In this document: piece after piece, positions 8,321 through 16,722 of the stretch | Numbering within the stretch: the first letter of the stretch is position 1 | Layout: every line of letters starts with the position of its first letter | NCBI GenBank assembly: GCA_026225235.1 | Contig: JAMFSK010000039.1 | Location: 83,534-147,533, forward strand | Reading direction: 5' to 3' | Source: Burkholderiales bacterium | GTDB taxonomy: Bacteria > Pseudomonadota > Gammaproteobacteria > Burkholderiales > Burkholderiaceae | Length of the DNA: 64,000 bases | Translations under genes and position numbers: made by a program | Notes under the pieces: model-generated | What the model saw: the letters and a program-made list of their open reading frames with translations, nothing else | Told to the model about the DNA's origin: nothing | Databases searched by the model: none

Positions 8321-9322
8321 ATGCCGCGCCCCAAATTCCTGCCCGACAACTTCACGCTCTCGCTGATCGCCACAGTGACGGTAGCGAGCCTGTTGCCGTG
8401 CCGCGGCGCGGTGGCCGGGGGGTTCAACGACCTGACCGTGGTGGCGATCGCGCTGCTCTTCTTCCTGCACGGCGCCAAGCTGTCGGGCGACGCGATCGTT
8501 GCGGGCGCGACCCACTGGCGGCTGCACCTGCTAGTGTTCTGCTCGACCTTCGTCATGTTTCCGCTCATCGGCCTCGCGCTCCAGCCGATCTTCTCGCCAC
8601 TGATCTCGCCCGCCCTCTATGCCGGCGTGCTGTTTCTCTGTGTACTTCCGTCGACGGTGCAGTCATCGATTGCCTTCACGTCGATCGCACGCGGGAATGT
8701 GTCGGCAGCCGTCTGTAGCGCATCGGCTTCCAGCCTGATCGGCATCTTCCTGACCCCGCTGGTCGCAAGCGCCATCATCCAGACCCAGGGCAACGCCCAC
8801 ACCTCGGCCCTCCATTCGATGGCCAACATCGTCTTGCAACTGTTGGTGCCGTTCGTCGCCGGGCATCTGTCGCGGCGCTGGATCGGCGGCTGGATCGAAC
8901 GCAACAAGGGCGTGCTGCGCTTCGTCGACCAGGGCTCGATTCTGCTGGTGGTCTACACGGCGTTCAGCGAAGCCGTCGTCGAAGGGCTCTGGCATCACGT
9001 GTCGCCGCTCGCGCTGTTGATGCTGCTCGTCGTGTGCGGCGTGCTGCTTGCGATCGCCCTGGTCGTGACGAGCTTTGCTGCCAAGCAGTTCGGCTTTGAT
9101 CGCGCCGACCAGATCACGATCATTTTCTGCGGCTCGAAAAAGAGCCTCGCGGCGGGGATTCCCATGGCGAAGGTGATCTTCGCGAGCCAGGCGGTGGGCG
9201 CGGTCGTGTTGCCGCTGATGCTGTTCCATCAGATCCAATTGATGACCTGCGCGGTACTTGCGCAGCGCTGGGGCGCACGCAAGGATGCGCGCGACCCGGG
9301 TGCCGTGTCCTCGCGCGCCTGA
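8321..9322 (+). CDS. Bile acid:sodium symporter-family transporter (YfeH-like)
   Basis: The 333-residue inner-membrane protein of the SBF-like family (YfeH group) has about ten hydrophobic segments, beginning with MPRPKFLPDNFTLSLIATV. Family marks are LLFFLHGAKLS, LPSTVQSSIAFTSIARGN (the crossover-helix region of sodium/bile-acid carriers) and CGSKKSLAAGIPMA near the C-terminus. It probably moves an organic anion with a cation; the substrate is unknown. ATG 8321 is chosen over an earlier in-frame Met because homologous proteins begin at this sequence type. Confidence 0.88.
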   Translation: MPRPKFLPDNFTLSLIATVTVASLLPCRGAVAGGFNDLTVVAIALLFFLHGAKLSGDAIVAGATHWRLHLLVFCSTFVMFPLIGLALQPIFSPLISPALYAGVLFLCVLPSTVQSSIAFTSIARGNVSAAVCSASASSLIGIFLTPLVASAIIQTQGNAHTSALHSMANIVLQLLVPFVAGHLSRRWIGGWIERNKGVLRFVDQGSILLVVYTAFSEAVVEGLWHHVSPLALLMLLVVCGVLLAIALVVTSFAAKQFGFDRADQITIIFCGSKKSLAAGIPMAKVIFASQAVGAVVLPLMLFHQIQLMTCAVLAQRWGARKDARDPGAVSSRA

Positions 9323-9731
9323 AGGATCGCCACGGGCTGCGTATTTTTTGATCGTGGTGCGTAACGTTAGTCTCCTCGAGCAGTCCGCTCCGCTCGAGAC
9401 CCGGTCGCGAACGCGAACGCCAGCGTCACCTTCTTCGCACGACGCCGTGAAATCTTTACGGCGCGCCGTTCGCCTGCCCTGAACGGCGCGCCCGCGCCCT
9501 CCCCCCCTCGACTCGACTCGCCCCCTCTCGACCCCTCTCGACCCTTCTCGATTTCTTTCGCCTCCCCCGCTTTCCCAAAGCCGTTCCCTTCTCGCTTCGC
9601 GCATTGCCCTCCCGTGAGGATTTGGCATGCCTGTGCGCCAGCGCGCACCGTCTGGCACGCCGTTTGCCCCTATATCTGCGATCCAACGCGAACCAAGCGG
9701 GTGCCCGAGCCCGCGTTCCAAGGAACTTGCC
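9323..9731. repeat. Intergenic region with a polypyrimidine CTCGA-type imperfect tandem repeat (about 9501-9551)
   Basis: Between 9501 and 9551 the plus strand is almost pure pyrimidine broken by CTCGA units, including three near-copies of a 10-nt unit of the form CCCCTCTCGA. The tract continues as T/C-rich DNA to about 9600. No gene was found. An upstream in-frame ATG at 9627 could extend the next gene by 35 residues, but the extension does not look like protein. Confidence 0.55.
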
Positions 9732-10964
9732 GTGAACGCAACGCTTGCCACCAGACATTCGACCCTGCGCGAAGAACCCACGCTGACCTCGCCCAAAGCG
9801 ACGCGTGCCGCACCGACGAGCGGCCCCGGCAGCGGGCCCACTCAAACCGCGCCCTCCCCGGCGACCGAGGCCCGTCGCTCGCAGTTGACTGACGGTCCCC
9901 ACGAACCGCTACTCACGGATTCGCTGACGGACCCACTCACGCAGCTCAGCCGCTTTCTCGCACGTCTTTCTTTCGAACGGGACGATCCACTTGCGGTCGG
10001 CGATGCGTTGCGTGCGCTCGTCGACGCGGGCTTTGATCGCTTGCCGCTACCCGGCCAGGGACGCACGCTCGAGCGCTGGCGAATGCTCGGCGCCGTTGCG
10101 GAGCGCGACCTCGGACTCGTCAAATTGTTCGAAGGTCATACGGATGCGCTGGCGATTCTCGCGGAACTGCGCGCCGACGCTCCGCCATCAGGAAGCCGCT
10201 GGGGCGTCTGGGCCGCCGAAGCACCGGAGGTGCGTCTTCGGATTCAACGACGTGAAGACGATGTCTCTCGACACGACGAGGTCGACTTGTTCGGCACGAA
10301 GGCTTGGTGCTCCGGTGCGGCCTCGCTGACGCATGCGCTCGTGACCTGCCGCGACAGCGCGGACCGTCCGCAACTGGTCGCCGTCGCGCTCGAGCAACCC
10401 GGCGTGCGGATCTCGACGCGTAACTGGCATGCGGTCGGCATGGCCGCCACCGCCAGCGCCGAAGTCCACTTTGAGCACGTCCGCGCGCATCTGGTTGGAG
10501 CGCCGGGCGCTTACGTCTCGCGCCCCGGCTTCTGGCACGGTGGCGGCGGCATCGCGGCGTGCTGGTTCGGCGCCGCGCAAATGCTGGCTCACACCCTTCA
10601 CGCGGCAGCCAAGGACAAGCGCGATAGCCATCGCAGCGCGCATCTGGGCGCCGTAGACGTGGCGCTCGACAGCGCCGCTGCCGTGCTGCGCGAAACCGCT
10701 GCGTGGATTGACCGGACCCCGCGGGCCGATCCGATACGGCCCGTGCTGCGCACAAGACTTCAGGTCGAACAGGCCGCCACGGCCATTCTCGAGCACGCTT
10801 GTCGCGCACTCGGCGCCGGCCCGCTATGTCGTGACGAGGCGTTTGCCCACTGCGCTGCAGATTTACCGGTTTTCCTGCGCCAGAGTCACGCCGAACGCGA
10901 CCTCGCCGCGCTCGGCGATCTGCTTGCGCAACAAGAACACGACAATCTTGGGTGGAAACTTTGA
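9732..10964 (+). CDS. Acyl-CoA dehydrogenase-fold flavoprotein of a PIG-L/methyltransferase/glycosyltransferase unit
   Basis: This 410-residue protein (GTG start at 9732, AAGGA 8 nt upstream) has the acyl-CoA dehydrogenase fold: helical N-domain with GAVAERDLGLVKLFEGHTDAL, a beta-domain around LFGTKAWCSGAASLTHALV and a C-terminal helical domain ending SHAERDLAALGDLLAQ. The canonical catalytic Glu of fatty-acid dehydrogenases is not obvious, so it could be a dehydrogenase or an ACAD-fold monooxygenase. The first 60 residues are low-complexity. Its stop codon overlaps the deacetylase start by 13 nt, which implies coupling with the carbohydrate-modifying genes that follow. Confidence 0.8.
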   Translation: MNATLATRHSTLREEPTLTSPKATRAAPTSGPGSGPTQTAPSPATEARRSQLTDGPHEPLLTDSLTDPLTQLSRFLARLSFERDDPLAVGDALRALVDAGFDRLPLPGQGRTLERWRMLGAVAERDLGLVKLFEGHTDALAILAELRADAPPSGSRWGVWAAEAPEVRLRIQRREDDVSRHDEVDLFGTKAWCSGAASLTHALVTCRDSADRPQLVAVALEQPGVRISTRNWHAVGMAATASAEVHFEHVRAHLVGAPGAYVSRPGFWHGGGGIAACWFGAAQMLAHTLHAAAKDKRDSHRSAHLGAVDVALDSAAAVLRETAAWIDRTPRADPIRPVLRTRLQVEQAATAILEHACRALGAGPLCRDEAFAHCAADLPVFLRQSHAERDLAALGDLLAQQEHDNLGWKL

Positions 10965-11752
10965 TCTCCGGTAACCACAGCGCCACTCTCAGTGAGGCGC
11001 CGCCACCGCGCGTCATCGCGGGGGAAGGCACGCCCGAATCCGAGTGGCGTAACTGGGATGGCCTCGACTCGCTGCCCGACGTCGATCTCGACGTGCTCAT
11101 CCCGCCGGGCTCACGCGTGATGTTTGTCGCGCCCCATCCCGACGATGAGGTGCTCGGCATGGGCGGCCTGATGGCGCTCCTTGCACAGCGGCACCATCGG
11201 TTAGCGCTCGTGGCGGTGACCGACGGCGATGCGAGTCACCGCGATTCCGCGAAGTGGCCCGCGGACCGCCTGCGTACGGAGCGTCCGCGCGAGACCCTCG
11301 AGGCGCTCCGTCGCCTTGGCATGCACGGCGTGCAACTCATCCGGATGCACATCGGCGACGGCGGCGTCGCGAATGCAGAAGAGGACCTGCGCCAAAGCCT
11401 TGCCGCGATCATCGGGCCGACCGATGTCGTCATCACGACCTGGAGCCATGATGGTCACCCCGACCACGAAGCGACCGGACGCGCGGCCGATCACGCGTGC
11501 ATCGCACGCGGCGCGACGCTGGTCGAGGTGCCAGTCTGGATGTGGCATTGGTCCCATCCCGGCGACGTGCGCGTGCCGTGGAAACGGGCGCGGCGCCTGG
11601 TCCTCGATGCCCCGCTCGTCGAAGCCAAGCGTCACGCGGCGCACGCCTTCGTCAGCCAGCTCGAAGACGATCCGTCGACCGGTCGCCCGGCCATCCTCCC
11701 GCCATTTGTGCTCGACCGCCTCCTGCGCAGTTTCGAAGTGCTGTTCGTATGA
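10952..11752 (+). CDS. PIG-L/LmbE-family N-deacetylase
   Basis: The 266-residue protein has the PIG-L zinc motif PHPDDE at residues 61-66 (the general base and metal ligands) and the second metal His in HDGHPDHEATG. Family members remove N-acetyl groups from GlcNAc-type sugars in lipid, mycothiol and antibiotic pathways. The domain starts near residue 50; the first 45 residues are polar. The start overlaps the upstream gene by 13 nt. Its product would be a free amine, which fits the N-methyltransferase encoded next. Confidence 0.92.
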   Translation: METLISGNHSATLSEAPPPRVIAGEGTPESEWRNWDGLDSLPDVDLDVLIPPGSRVMFVAPHPDDEVLGMGGLMALLAQRHHRLALVAVTDGDASHRDSAKWPADRLRTERPRETLEALRRLGMHGVQLIRMHIGDGGVANAEEDLRQSLAAIIGPTDVVITTWSHDGHPDHEATGRAADHACIARGATLVEVPVWMWHWSHPGDVRVPWKRARRLVLDAPLVEAKRHAAHAFVSQLEDDPSTGRPAILPPFVLDRLLRSFEVLFV

Positions 11753-11786
11753 CTCTGTTTTGAGACACCGCATAGAGACGCCCCCT

Positions 11787-12389
11787 ATGACCACCGCCCC
11801 GACTCATTTCGACGCGCTGTTCGCCGCGAGCGACGACCCCTGGCGGTTTCGATCCCGCTGGTACGAGCAACGCAAGCGCACACTGACCCTGGCAATGTTG
11901 CCGCACGCGCGCTATCACCGCGGCTTCGAGCCCGGCTGCGCCAACGGCGAACTTACCGCCACACTGGCTCCCCGCTGCGATGAGTTGATTGCCTGGGACC
12001 TCAGCGCGCGGGCCGTAGCGCTTGCACAGCGCCGGCTGCACGATCAGCCTCACGTCTCGATTGAGCAAAACGCCGTACCTGAGCACTGGCCCACCGGCCG
12101 TTTTGACTTGATCGTGATCTCAGAGATGGCGTACTACCTTGCGCCCGCGGCGCAAAAGACCCTCGCACGCCGCGCGGCGGACTGTCTCACTCATCGCGGC
12201 GTGCTCGTCGCCTGCCACTGGCGCGGGCCGCTCGAAGACGGCACCACGCAAGGCCAGCCGCTTCACGCCACGCTCCAGTCCGCGAGCGGGCTCGCGAGCG
12301 TCGCGCACTATGGCGATGCCGACGTCGTCCTCGACATCTGGTCAAACGATTCACGTTCGGTTGCCGAATCCGAGGAGATCGACCCATGA
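11787..12389 (+). CDS. NodS-like SAM-dependent methyltransferase
   Basis: This 200-residue class I methyltransferase resembles rhizobial NodS (Nod-factor N-methyltransferase). DPWRFRSRWYEQRKRTL precedes the SAM-binding glycine loop FEPGCANGELT (residues 47-57), followed by WDLSARAVALAQRRL and the post-II motif FDLIVISEMAYYL. NodS methylates the amine exposed by deacetylation of a chitooligosaccharide; here the deacetylase is the preceding gene. ATG 11787 is preferred because the N-terminal NodS-like segment starts there. It overlaps the glycosyltransferase by 4 nt. Confidence 0.88.
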   Translation: MTTAPTHFDALFAASDDPWRFRSRWYEQRKRTLTLAMLPHARYHRGFEPGCANGELTATLAPRCDELIAWDLSARAVALAQRRLHDQPHVSIEQNAVPEHWPTGRFDLIVISEMAYYLAPAAQKTLARRAADCLTHRGVLVACHWRGPLEDGTTQGQPLHATLQSASGLASVAHYGDADVVLDIWSNDSRSVAESEEIDP

Positions 12390-13198
12390 TCGGCATTGCC
12401 ATTCCAGCTCATAACGAGGCGACGTCGCTCGCGGCCTGCCTCGACAGCGTGCTGCTTGCAGCACGCCATCCCGCGCTCGATGGCGAGCAAACGGATGTGA
12501 TCGTAGTGCTCGACGCGTGCACGGACGCGTCGATACAGATCGCCGCATCGCGCGGCGTGCGCACGGTCTCGGTCAATGCGCGCAATGTCGGCGTCGCTCG
12601 CGCACTCGGCGCACGTTGCCTGCTCGGCGCTGGCGCACGGTGGCTGGCTTTCACTGACGCCGATTCACGCGTGGCGCCCGATTGGCTGGTCGCACAACTG
12701 GCGCTGCGCGCCGATGCGGTCTGCGGGTGTATCGAGGTGGATGACTGGACGGGGCGCACCGAGGAAGTCCGGCGGCGATTTCTGGAAGGTTATACCCACG
12801 CGGACGGCCATCGCCATATCCATGGCGCAAACCTCGGGGTGTCGAGCCATGCGTATCGACGCTGCGGGGGCTTCCAGCCGGTGAAGGTCAGCGAAGACGT
12901 CGCACTCGTCGACGCGCTGCTTCAGTGCGAGGCAAACATTGTCTGGAGCAGCGCGCCGCGCGTGACGACCAGTGCACGCGCCGACGCCCGCGCCCGTGGC
13001 GGGTTTGGCGACACGCTCTCGGCGCTCGGCGCGGTGGCGCACGACAGGATGCCGCCCTCGCTCGATACGCTGGCCGGAGCAAGACCGCAGCGCATCGCCA
13101 CGGCACCCGCTCCGCTTTCGCGGCACACGTCCAGCCTGCCGCGCCTCGCCCACGAGGCAGCGGCGCTTCGCGTCACGGAGAACGGCGAAACAGCTTGA
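12386..13198 (+). CDS. Family 2 glycosyltransferase
   Basis: This 270-residue GT-A-fold enzyme of family GT2 begins MIGIAIPAHNEATSL (nucleotide-sugar strand), with VIVVLDACTDAS, the DxD metal motif at Asp91-Ala-Asp93 (FTDADSRV), the acceptor loop HGANLGVSSHAYRRCGGF and the acidic SEDVALVDAL motif. It has no membrane helices, unlike processive synthases such as NodC, so it probably adds a single sugar in the cytoplasm. ATGA overlap with the methyltransferase indicates translational coupling. The last 26 nt overlap the converging small gene. Confidence 0.9.
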   Translation: MIGIAIPAHNEATSLAACLDSVLLAARHPALDGEQTDVIVVLDACTDASIQIAASRGVRTVSVNARNVGVARALGARCLLGAGARWLAFTDADSRVAPDWLVAQLALRADAVCGCIEVDDWTGRTEEVRRRFLEGYTHADGHRHIHGANLGVSSHAYRRCGGFQPVKVSEDVALVDALLQCEANIVWSSAPRVTTSARADARARGGFGDTLSALGAVAHDRMPPSLDTLAGARPQRIATAPAPLSRHTSSLPRLAHEAAALRVTENGETA

Positions 13199-13382
13199 TC
13201 AGTTCGGGATCGCACGACGCTCGCAAGCGTCCATCCGGCAAACGCGCGACGACGACCTCGCCGAGCTCGGGGGTGATGATCACGACCTCGTCGTGCACCG
13301 CCAGCAACTCAGTGAGCCGGCGTTCGCCCTCGAGAATCTGCACGCCTTCGGCGGTCTCGCGAATCACGATTTCGGCAGTCAT
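13173..13382 (-). CDS. Small hypothetical protein, 69 aa
   Basis: The 69-residue acidic protein (MTAEIVIRETAEGVQ...) is rich in Val/Ile/Glu with a PELGEVVVARLPDGRLR stretch that looks like paired beta-strands. A strong AAGGAG lies 8 nt before the ATG. Its 3' end overlaps the 3' end of the glycosyltransferase by 26 nt on the other strand. It has no transmembrane or signal segment. Function unknown. Confidence 0.6.
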   Translation of the reverse strand: MTAEIVIRETAEGVQILEGERRLTELLAVHDEVVIITPELGEVVVARLPDGRLRASCDPELIKLFRRSP

Positions 13383-13503
13383 TTTGCTTGCTCCTTGCTC
13401 ATGCCGGTCGGCGGTCTCAGGATCAGAAATCGTTCACCAGCCGGTTTACTGCGTAACGGCAGAGAACGGAAATTTCTTTAGAGTCCTGAAAGCTGACGTA
13501 AAA

Positions 13504-13526
13504 AAGCCGGCAAGTATTGCCGGCTT
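13504..13526 (-). terminator. Intrinsic terminator downstream of the PilZ gene
   Basis: AAGCCGGCAA (13504-13513) and TTGCCGGCTT (13517-13526) form a perfect 10-bp stem with a 3-nt loop. On the minus strand the stem is followed by a run of T residues. It lies 40 nt past the stop of the PilZ gene. The plus side is also T-containing, so it may act both ways. Confidence 0.85.
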
Positions 13527-13565
13527 GGTCTTTTGAGCAGAGAAGCGGCCGCCGGGCGGCATGCC

Positions 13566-14468
13566 TTAATCTGGCATGACGGTCTGTGTGACCGTTTCGA
13601 ATAGATAGTTGCGAATCGTCGAGCGGCTTTCATGCGGCATCGACACGAATTCGAGGCCGTAACGCACGCTGCCATCGTCTTCACGCTTATTGCGGATGAT
13701 GGTGGTCAATAGGACCGGGCGATCCCAGCCGCCTGAGCGCAGTTTGAATGACATTTTCACGCGCTCTCCAACTTCAAAGACAGCCGCGCTGGAGGTCGCG
13801 CCGGCGCCAATCAGGCTGATATCCGACAACTTCACGTCGTAGAGCTGCGGATTCAGACCATTGCTGATCAGTTTGGCTGACACGTCCGCTTCGACACGCA
13901 CATGCTGGCGCACGGGAATTTCCCGCACGTGAGTTGGGTAATGAAGGTGTAAATATTCGAAGGGCTCGAGACAGACCTTCTGCACAAAGGTGCGGAATTC
14001 GTAAATATGCCGACCGGAGAACATTTTCGCGTTCAGTTCCTGGCCGTCATACAGGGCATCGACCGGAAACCCCGTAAGCGGCGTCACCATGATGCTGATG
14101 TCTTTCATCACGCCCAGATACGCGACCCGGAACGGCGCGTTACTCGCCTCGTTGTCGGTCACAGCGGACAGCTGAAAAGCCTCGACACCCTTTCGCAATG
14201 ACGGAAACGGAACGTCTTCGCGTTCCGCGCGGGCCGTCGCCGCCTTTTCTTCGGTGCGCAGAGCGGGCGGCTTGGACGACAACAGCAAACCCGGACGCAC
14301 GATCTCATCTTCGCGGAACGCCCCCATTTCCCGAACCTTGGCGAGCAGGTCCAGATTGTTGATGATCTGCCCTCGTTGCAGCAGCAACTGTTTCGTCTCG
14401 GTATAGATCGCAAACTCGAGAGGCTTGCCGAGTTGAATATCGGCTTTCGCCAGCTTGATCAACGCCAT
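13566..14468 (-). CDS. PilZ-domain protein with YcgR-like N-terminal domain (c-di-GMP effector)
   Basis: The 300-residue cytoplasmic protein has an N-terminal region (about 1-180) resembling the flagellar-brake YcgR N-domain and a C-terminal PilZ domain from about residue 185. Both halves of the c-di-GMP-binding signature are seen: RQHVR at 187-191 (RxxxR) and DISLIG at 216-221 (D/NxSxxG). It is therefore a likely c-di-GMP receptor that affects motility or surface behaviour. ATG 14468 is used; a longer frame reaches 14510 and would overlap the ROK gene stop. No motility genes adjoin. Confidence 0.85.
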   Translation of the reverse strand: MALIKLAKADIQLGKPLEFAIYTETKQLLLQRGQIINNLDLLAKVREMGAFREDEIVRPGLLLSSKPPALRTEEKAATARAEREDVPFPSLRKGVEAFQLSAVTDNEASNAPFRVAYLGVMKDISIMVTPLTGFPVDALYDGQELNAKMFSGRHIYEFRTFVQKVCLEPFEYLHLHYPTHVREIPVRQHVRVEADVSAKLISNGLNPQLYDVKLSDISLIGAGATSSAAVFEVGERVKMSFKLRSGGWDRPVLLTTIIRNKREDDGSVRYGLEFVSMPHESRSTIRNYLFETVTQTVMPD

Positions 14469-14506
14469 GAAACCCGCCCTGTGGTATGTCGTGTTTTTGC
14501 GAAGCG

Positions 14507-15772
14507 TCAAGTATAAGCGGGTGCGGTCTTGAGGAATAGCTGGTGACTGGGGGCAAAGTGGGCGTAGAGCGGCAAGATCGCGCCCCCCATCGCGCGCGCG
14601 TCCGCGCCCGTGCGCCCCTGCAGCAGAGCGGGCCGGGCAATGCCTTCCCAGCGCTGCGCGTCGAAGGCGCGCGAGGTCGCGGCGATGAGCTCCGCAATCA
14701 GCTGGCGGTCGAGCGAGCCGTCGATCACGATCGCATCGAGGTCGAGCAGCGCGGCCGAGGTGGCCAGGGTGGCGGCGAGTGAATGCGCCGCGTTCGCCAC
14801 CCAGGCGTCGGTCGCCGGGCGCAGCGCGGCCGACAGGGCGCGTTCGTCGTGTGCAGCGGCCGCCGGCATGCCGGCCTGACGCAGCGCCTGCTCGAGCACC
14901 AGGCCCGAAGCCCGATGCAGCAACTGCTGCGTGGAATCGAGCGGCACCGAGCCAATCGCGCCCGCGTTGCCATTCGGCCCGTGGTGCAGCCGGCCATCGA
15001 TCACGAGGCCGCCACCGATAAAGGTGCCGATAAACACGTAGAGAAAGTTATGCACGCGCTGTCCATGGCCCATGACGAGCTCGGCAGCACACGCTGCGGT
15101 GGTGTCCTTCGCGAATTCGATGGGCAGTCGGGTCATCGACTGCACGCGCGCCCGGATATCGATTTCGCGCCAGCCGTCGAGCACTTGCGGGGGCGCCCCG
15201 AGCAGGTCGCGCCAGCCGCCCATCCAGAGGGGCGCGGCGACGCCGATGCCGACGATCCGCGCGGCGTGAGCGCCGAGCGTCGCCTCGACGAGTTCGAGCT
15301 TGCGCTGGATCGCCGGAAAAATGATCTCGGGGTCGGGGTAATCGTATTCGACGATCTCCCGGCATCGAACCTCGCCCGTGAAATCGAGCGCGAGCACGTC
15401 GAGACTGCGCCGGCCGAGTTTGACGCCGAGCGTGAAGGCCCCGTCGGGGTTCAGCGCGATCGGCACCGAGGGCTGGCCGATACGCCCGCGCAGGCGGTCC
15501 TGCTTGATGACCAGTCCGTCCGTGAGCAATGCATTGATGATGACCGAAACAGTCTGCATCGACAGCCGCGTGACGCGCGCAAGCTCGGCCTTGGGCAAGG
15601 CGCCATGCAGCCGGATCGCCTGTAGCACAATGCGCTCGTTGAACTGCCGCATGCCGACGTGGTTCGAGCCGACCGTACTCGCGAGCGGCGCGGGCACGGG
15701 CGCAGGCGCAGGCACCGCCGCGCCCGGCTCCTCGCTCTCGTGCGCGGCATCGCGCAAAGTGGGCTTGCTCAT
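14507..15772 (-). CDS. ROK-family transcriptional regulator
   Basis: This 421-residue XylR/NagC-type regulator has an N-terminal winged-helix (about residues 45-105, LPKAELARVTRLSMQTVSVIINALLTDGLVIK) and a ROK sugar-kinase-like domain (VLALDFTGEVR, GIGVAAPLW, FLYVFIGTFIGGGLVIDG). The Cys-rich zinc motif usual in ROK proteins after the GNAGAIG stretch is absent. The first 35 residues are Pro/Ala-rich. It is the last gene of the frc operon (31-nt gap), so it probably controls sugar uptake in response to the imported sugar or its phosphate. Confidence 0.88.
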   Translation of the reverse strand: MSKPTLRDAAHESEEPGAAVPAPAPVPAPLASTVGSNHVGMRQFNERIVLQAIRLHGALPKAELARVTRLSMQTVSVIINALLTDGLVIKQDRLRGRIGQPSVPIALNPDGAFTLGVKLGRRSLDVLALDFTGEVRCREIVEYDYPDPEIIFPAIQRKLELVEATLGAHAARIVGIGVAAPLWMGGWRDLLGAPPQVLDGWREIDIRARVQSMTRLPIEFAKDTTAACAAELVMGHGQRVHNFLYVFIGTFIGGGLVIDGRLHHGPNGNAGAIGSVPLDSTQQLLHRASGLVLEQALRQAGMPAAAAHDERALSAALRPATDAWVANAAHSLAATLATSAALLDLDAIVIDGSLDRQLIAELIAATSRAFDAQRWEGIARPALLQGRTGADARAMGGAILPLYAHFAPSHQLFLKTAPAYT

Positions 15773-15803
15773 ACGGTTGGGTTTCCCGGGGTATTCGGCA
15801 GGC

Positions 15804-16712
15804 CTATTGCAGGGTCGTCGCCCCCGTCATCACCGCGACGGCGTGGTTCATATCGATGTCGCGCCGGTTCACCAGCGCCACACGCCGCCCCAGCCGCTGG
15901 ATATGAATCCGGTCGGCGATTTCGAACACGTGAGGCATATTGTGGCTGATCAATATCACCGGCAACCCCTTGTCGCGCACGCGCCCGATCAACTCGAGCA
16001 CCATGTTCGACTCCTTGACGCCGAGCGCCGCAGTTGGCTCGTCCATGATCACGACATGGCGTGCAAATGCCGCCGAGCGCGCCACCGCGACGCCCTGGCG
16101 CTGACCGCCTGACAGGGTCTCGACCGCCTGTTTCATCGAACGGATTCCGATCTTGAGGCTGGCCATGTGGGCGTTCGCCTCGGCCAGCATCCGACGTTTG
16201 TCGAGCAGGCGCAGCGTTCGGCCAAGGAAGCCAGGCCGGTAGAGTTCGCGGCCGAGAAACAGGTTTTCGGTAATGGTCATGGCGGGGGCCACGGCGAGGT
16301 CCTGATAGACCGTTTCGATGCCGTGCGCACGCGCGTCGAGCGGACCGCGAAAGCTCACCTCCTTGCCGTCGAGGAACATCTCGCCCTGATCGGGCCGCAC
16401 CGCGCCTGAGAGCACCTTGATCAGCGACGACTTGCCCGCGCCGTTGTCGCCGATGACAGCGAGAATCTCTCCAGGCAGCAGTTCGAAATCGGCACCGTCA
16501 AGCGCCGTCACGTGGCCGTAGCGTTTGATGAGTCCGTGGGCGGCGAGCACGGGTTCGACACCCGGCGGCCGGCCTGCGTGGACAGTGCCCGTCGAGCCCT
16601 GGCTGGCGCCGGAGATTGTCGACGACGCAAGCGGCGTCGCAGCGGAGGACGATGGCGATGAGGACGACGCTGCAAACCGGCCGTCCGACTGCTTCGATGT
16701 GTAATAGGACAT
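15804..16712 (-). CDS. frcA: Sugar ABC importer ATPase, single-cassette FrcA type
   Basis: The 302-residue protein has one nucleotide-binding domain from about residue 55: Walker A GDNGAGKSS, signature LSGGQRQGVAVAR, Walker B VVIMDEPT and the switch His in ISHNM. Single-cassette ATPases of this group energise FrcBC-type fructose/mannose/ribose importers, in contrast to the double-cassette RbsA. The first 50 residues are Ser/Ala-rich and not part of the domain, so the true start could lie further in. There is a 10-nt gap from frcC. Confidence 0.9.
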   Translation of the reverse strand: MSYYTSKQSDGRFAASSSSPSSSAATPLASSTISGASQGSTGTVHAGRPPGVEPVLAAHGLIKRYGHVTALDGADFELLPGEILAVIGDNGAGKSSLIKVLSGAVRPDQGEMFLDGKEVSFRGPLDARAHGIETVYQDLAVAPAMTITENLFLGRELYRPGFLGRTLRLLDKRRMLAEANAHMASLKIGIRSMKQAVETLSGGQRQGVAVARSAAFARHVVIMDEPTAALGVKESNMVLELIGRVRDKGLPVILISHNMPHVFEIADRIHIQRLGRRVALVNRRDIDMNHAVAVMTGATTLQ

Positions 16713-16722
16713 GGTTCTTTCC

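Noticed and set aside
8663..9841. Minus-strand 392-codon open frame
   Set aside because: It lies opposite the symporter gene and runs into the polypyrimidine tract; the translation is Arg/Gly-rich shadow sequence of GC-rich DNA.
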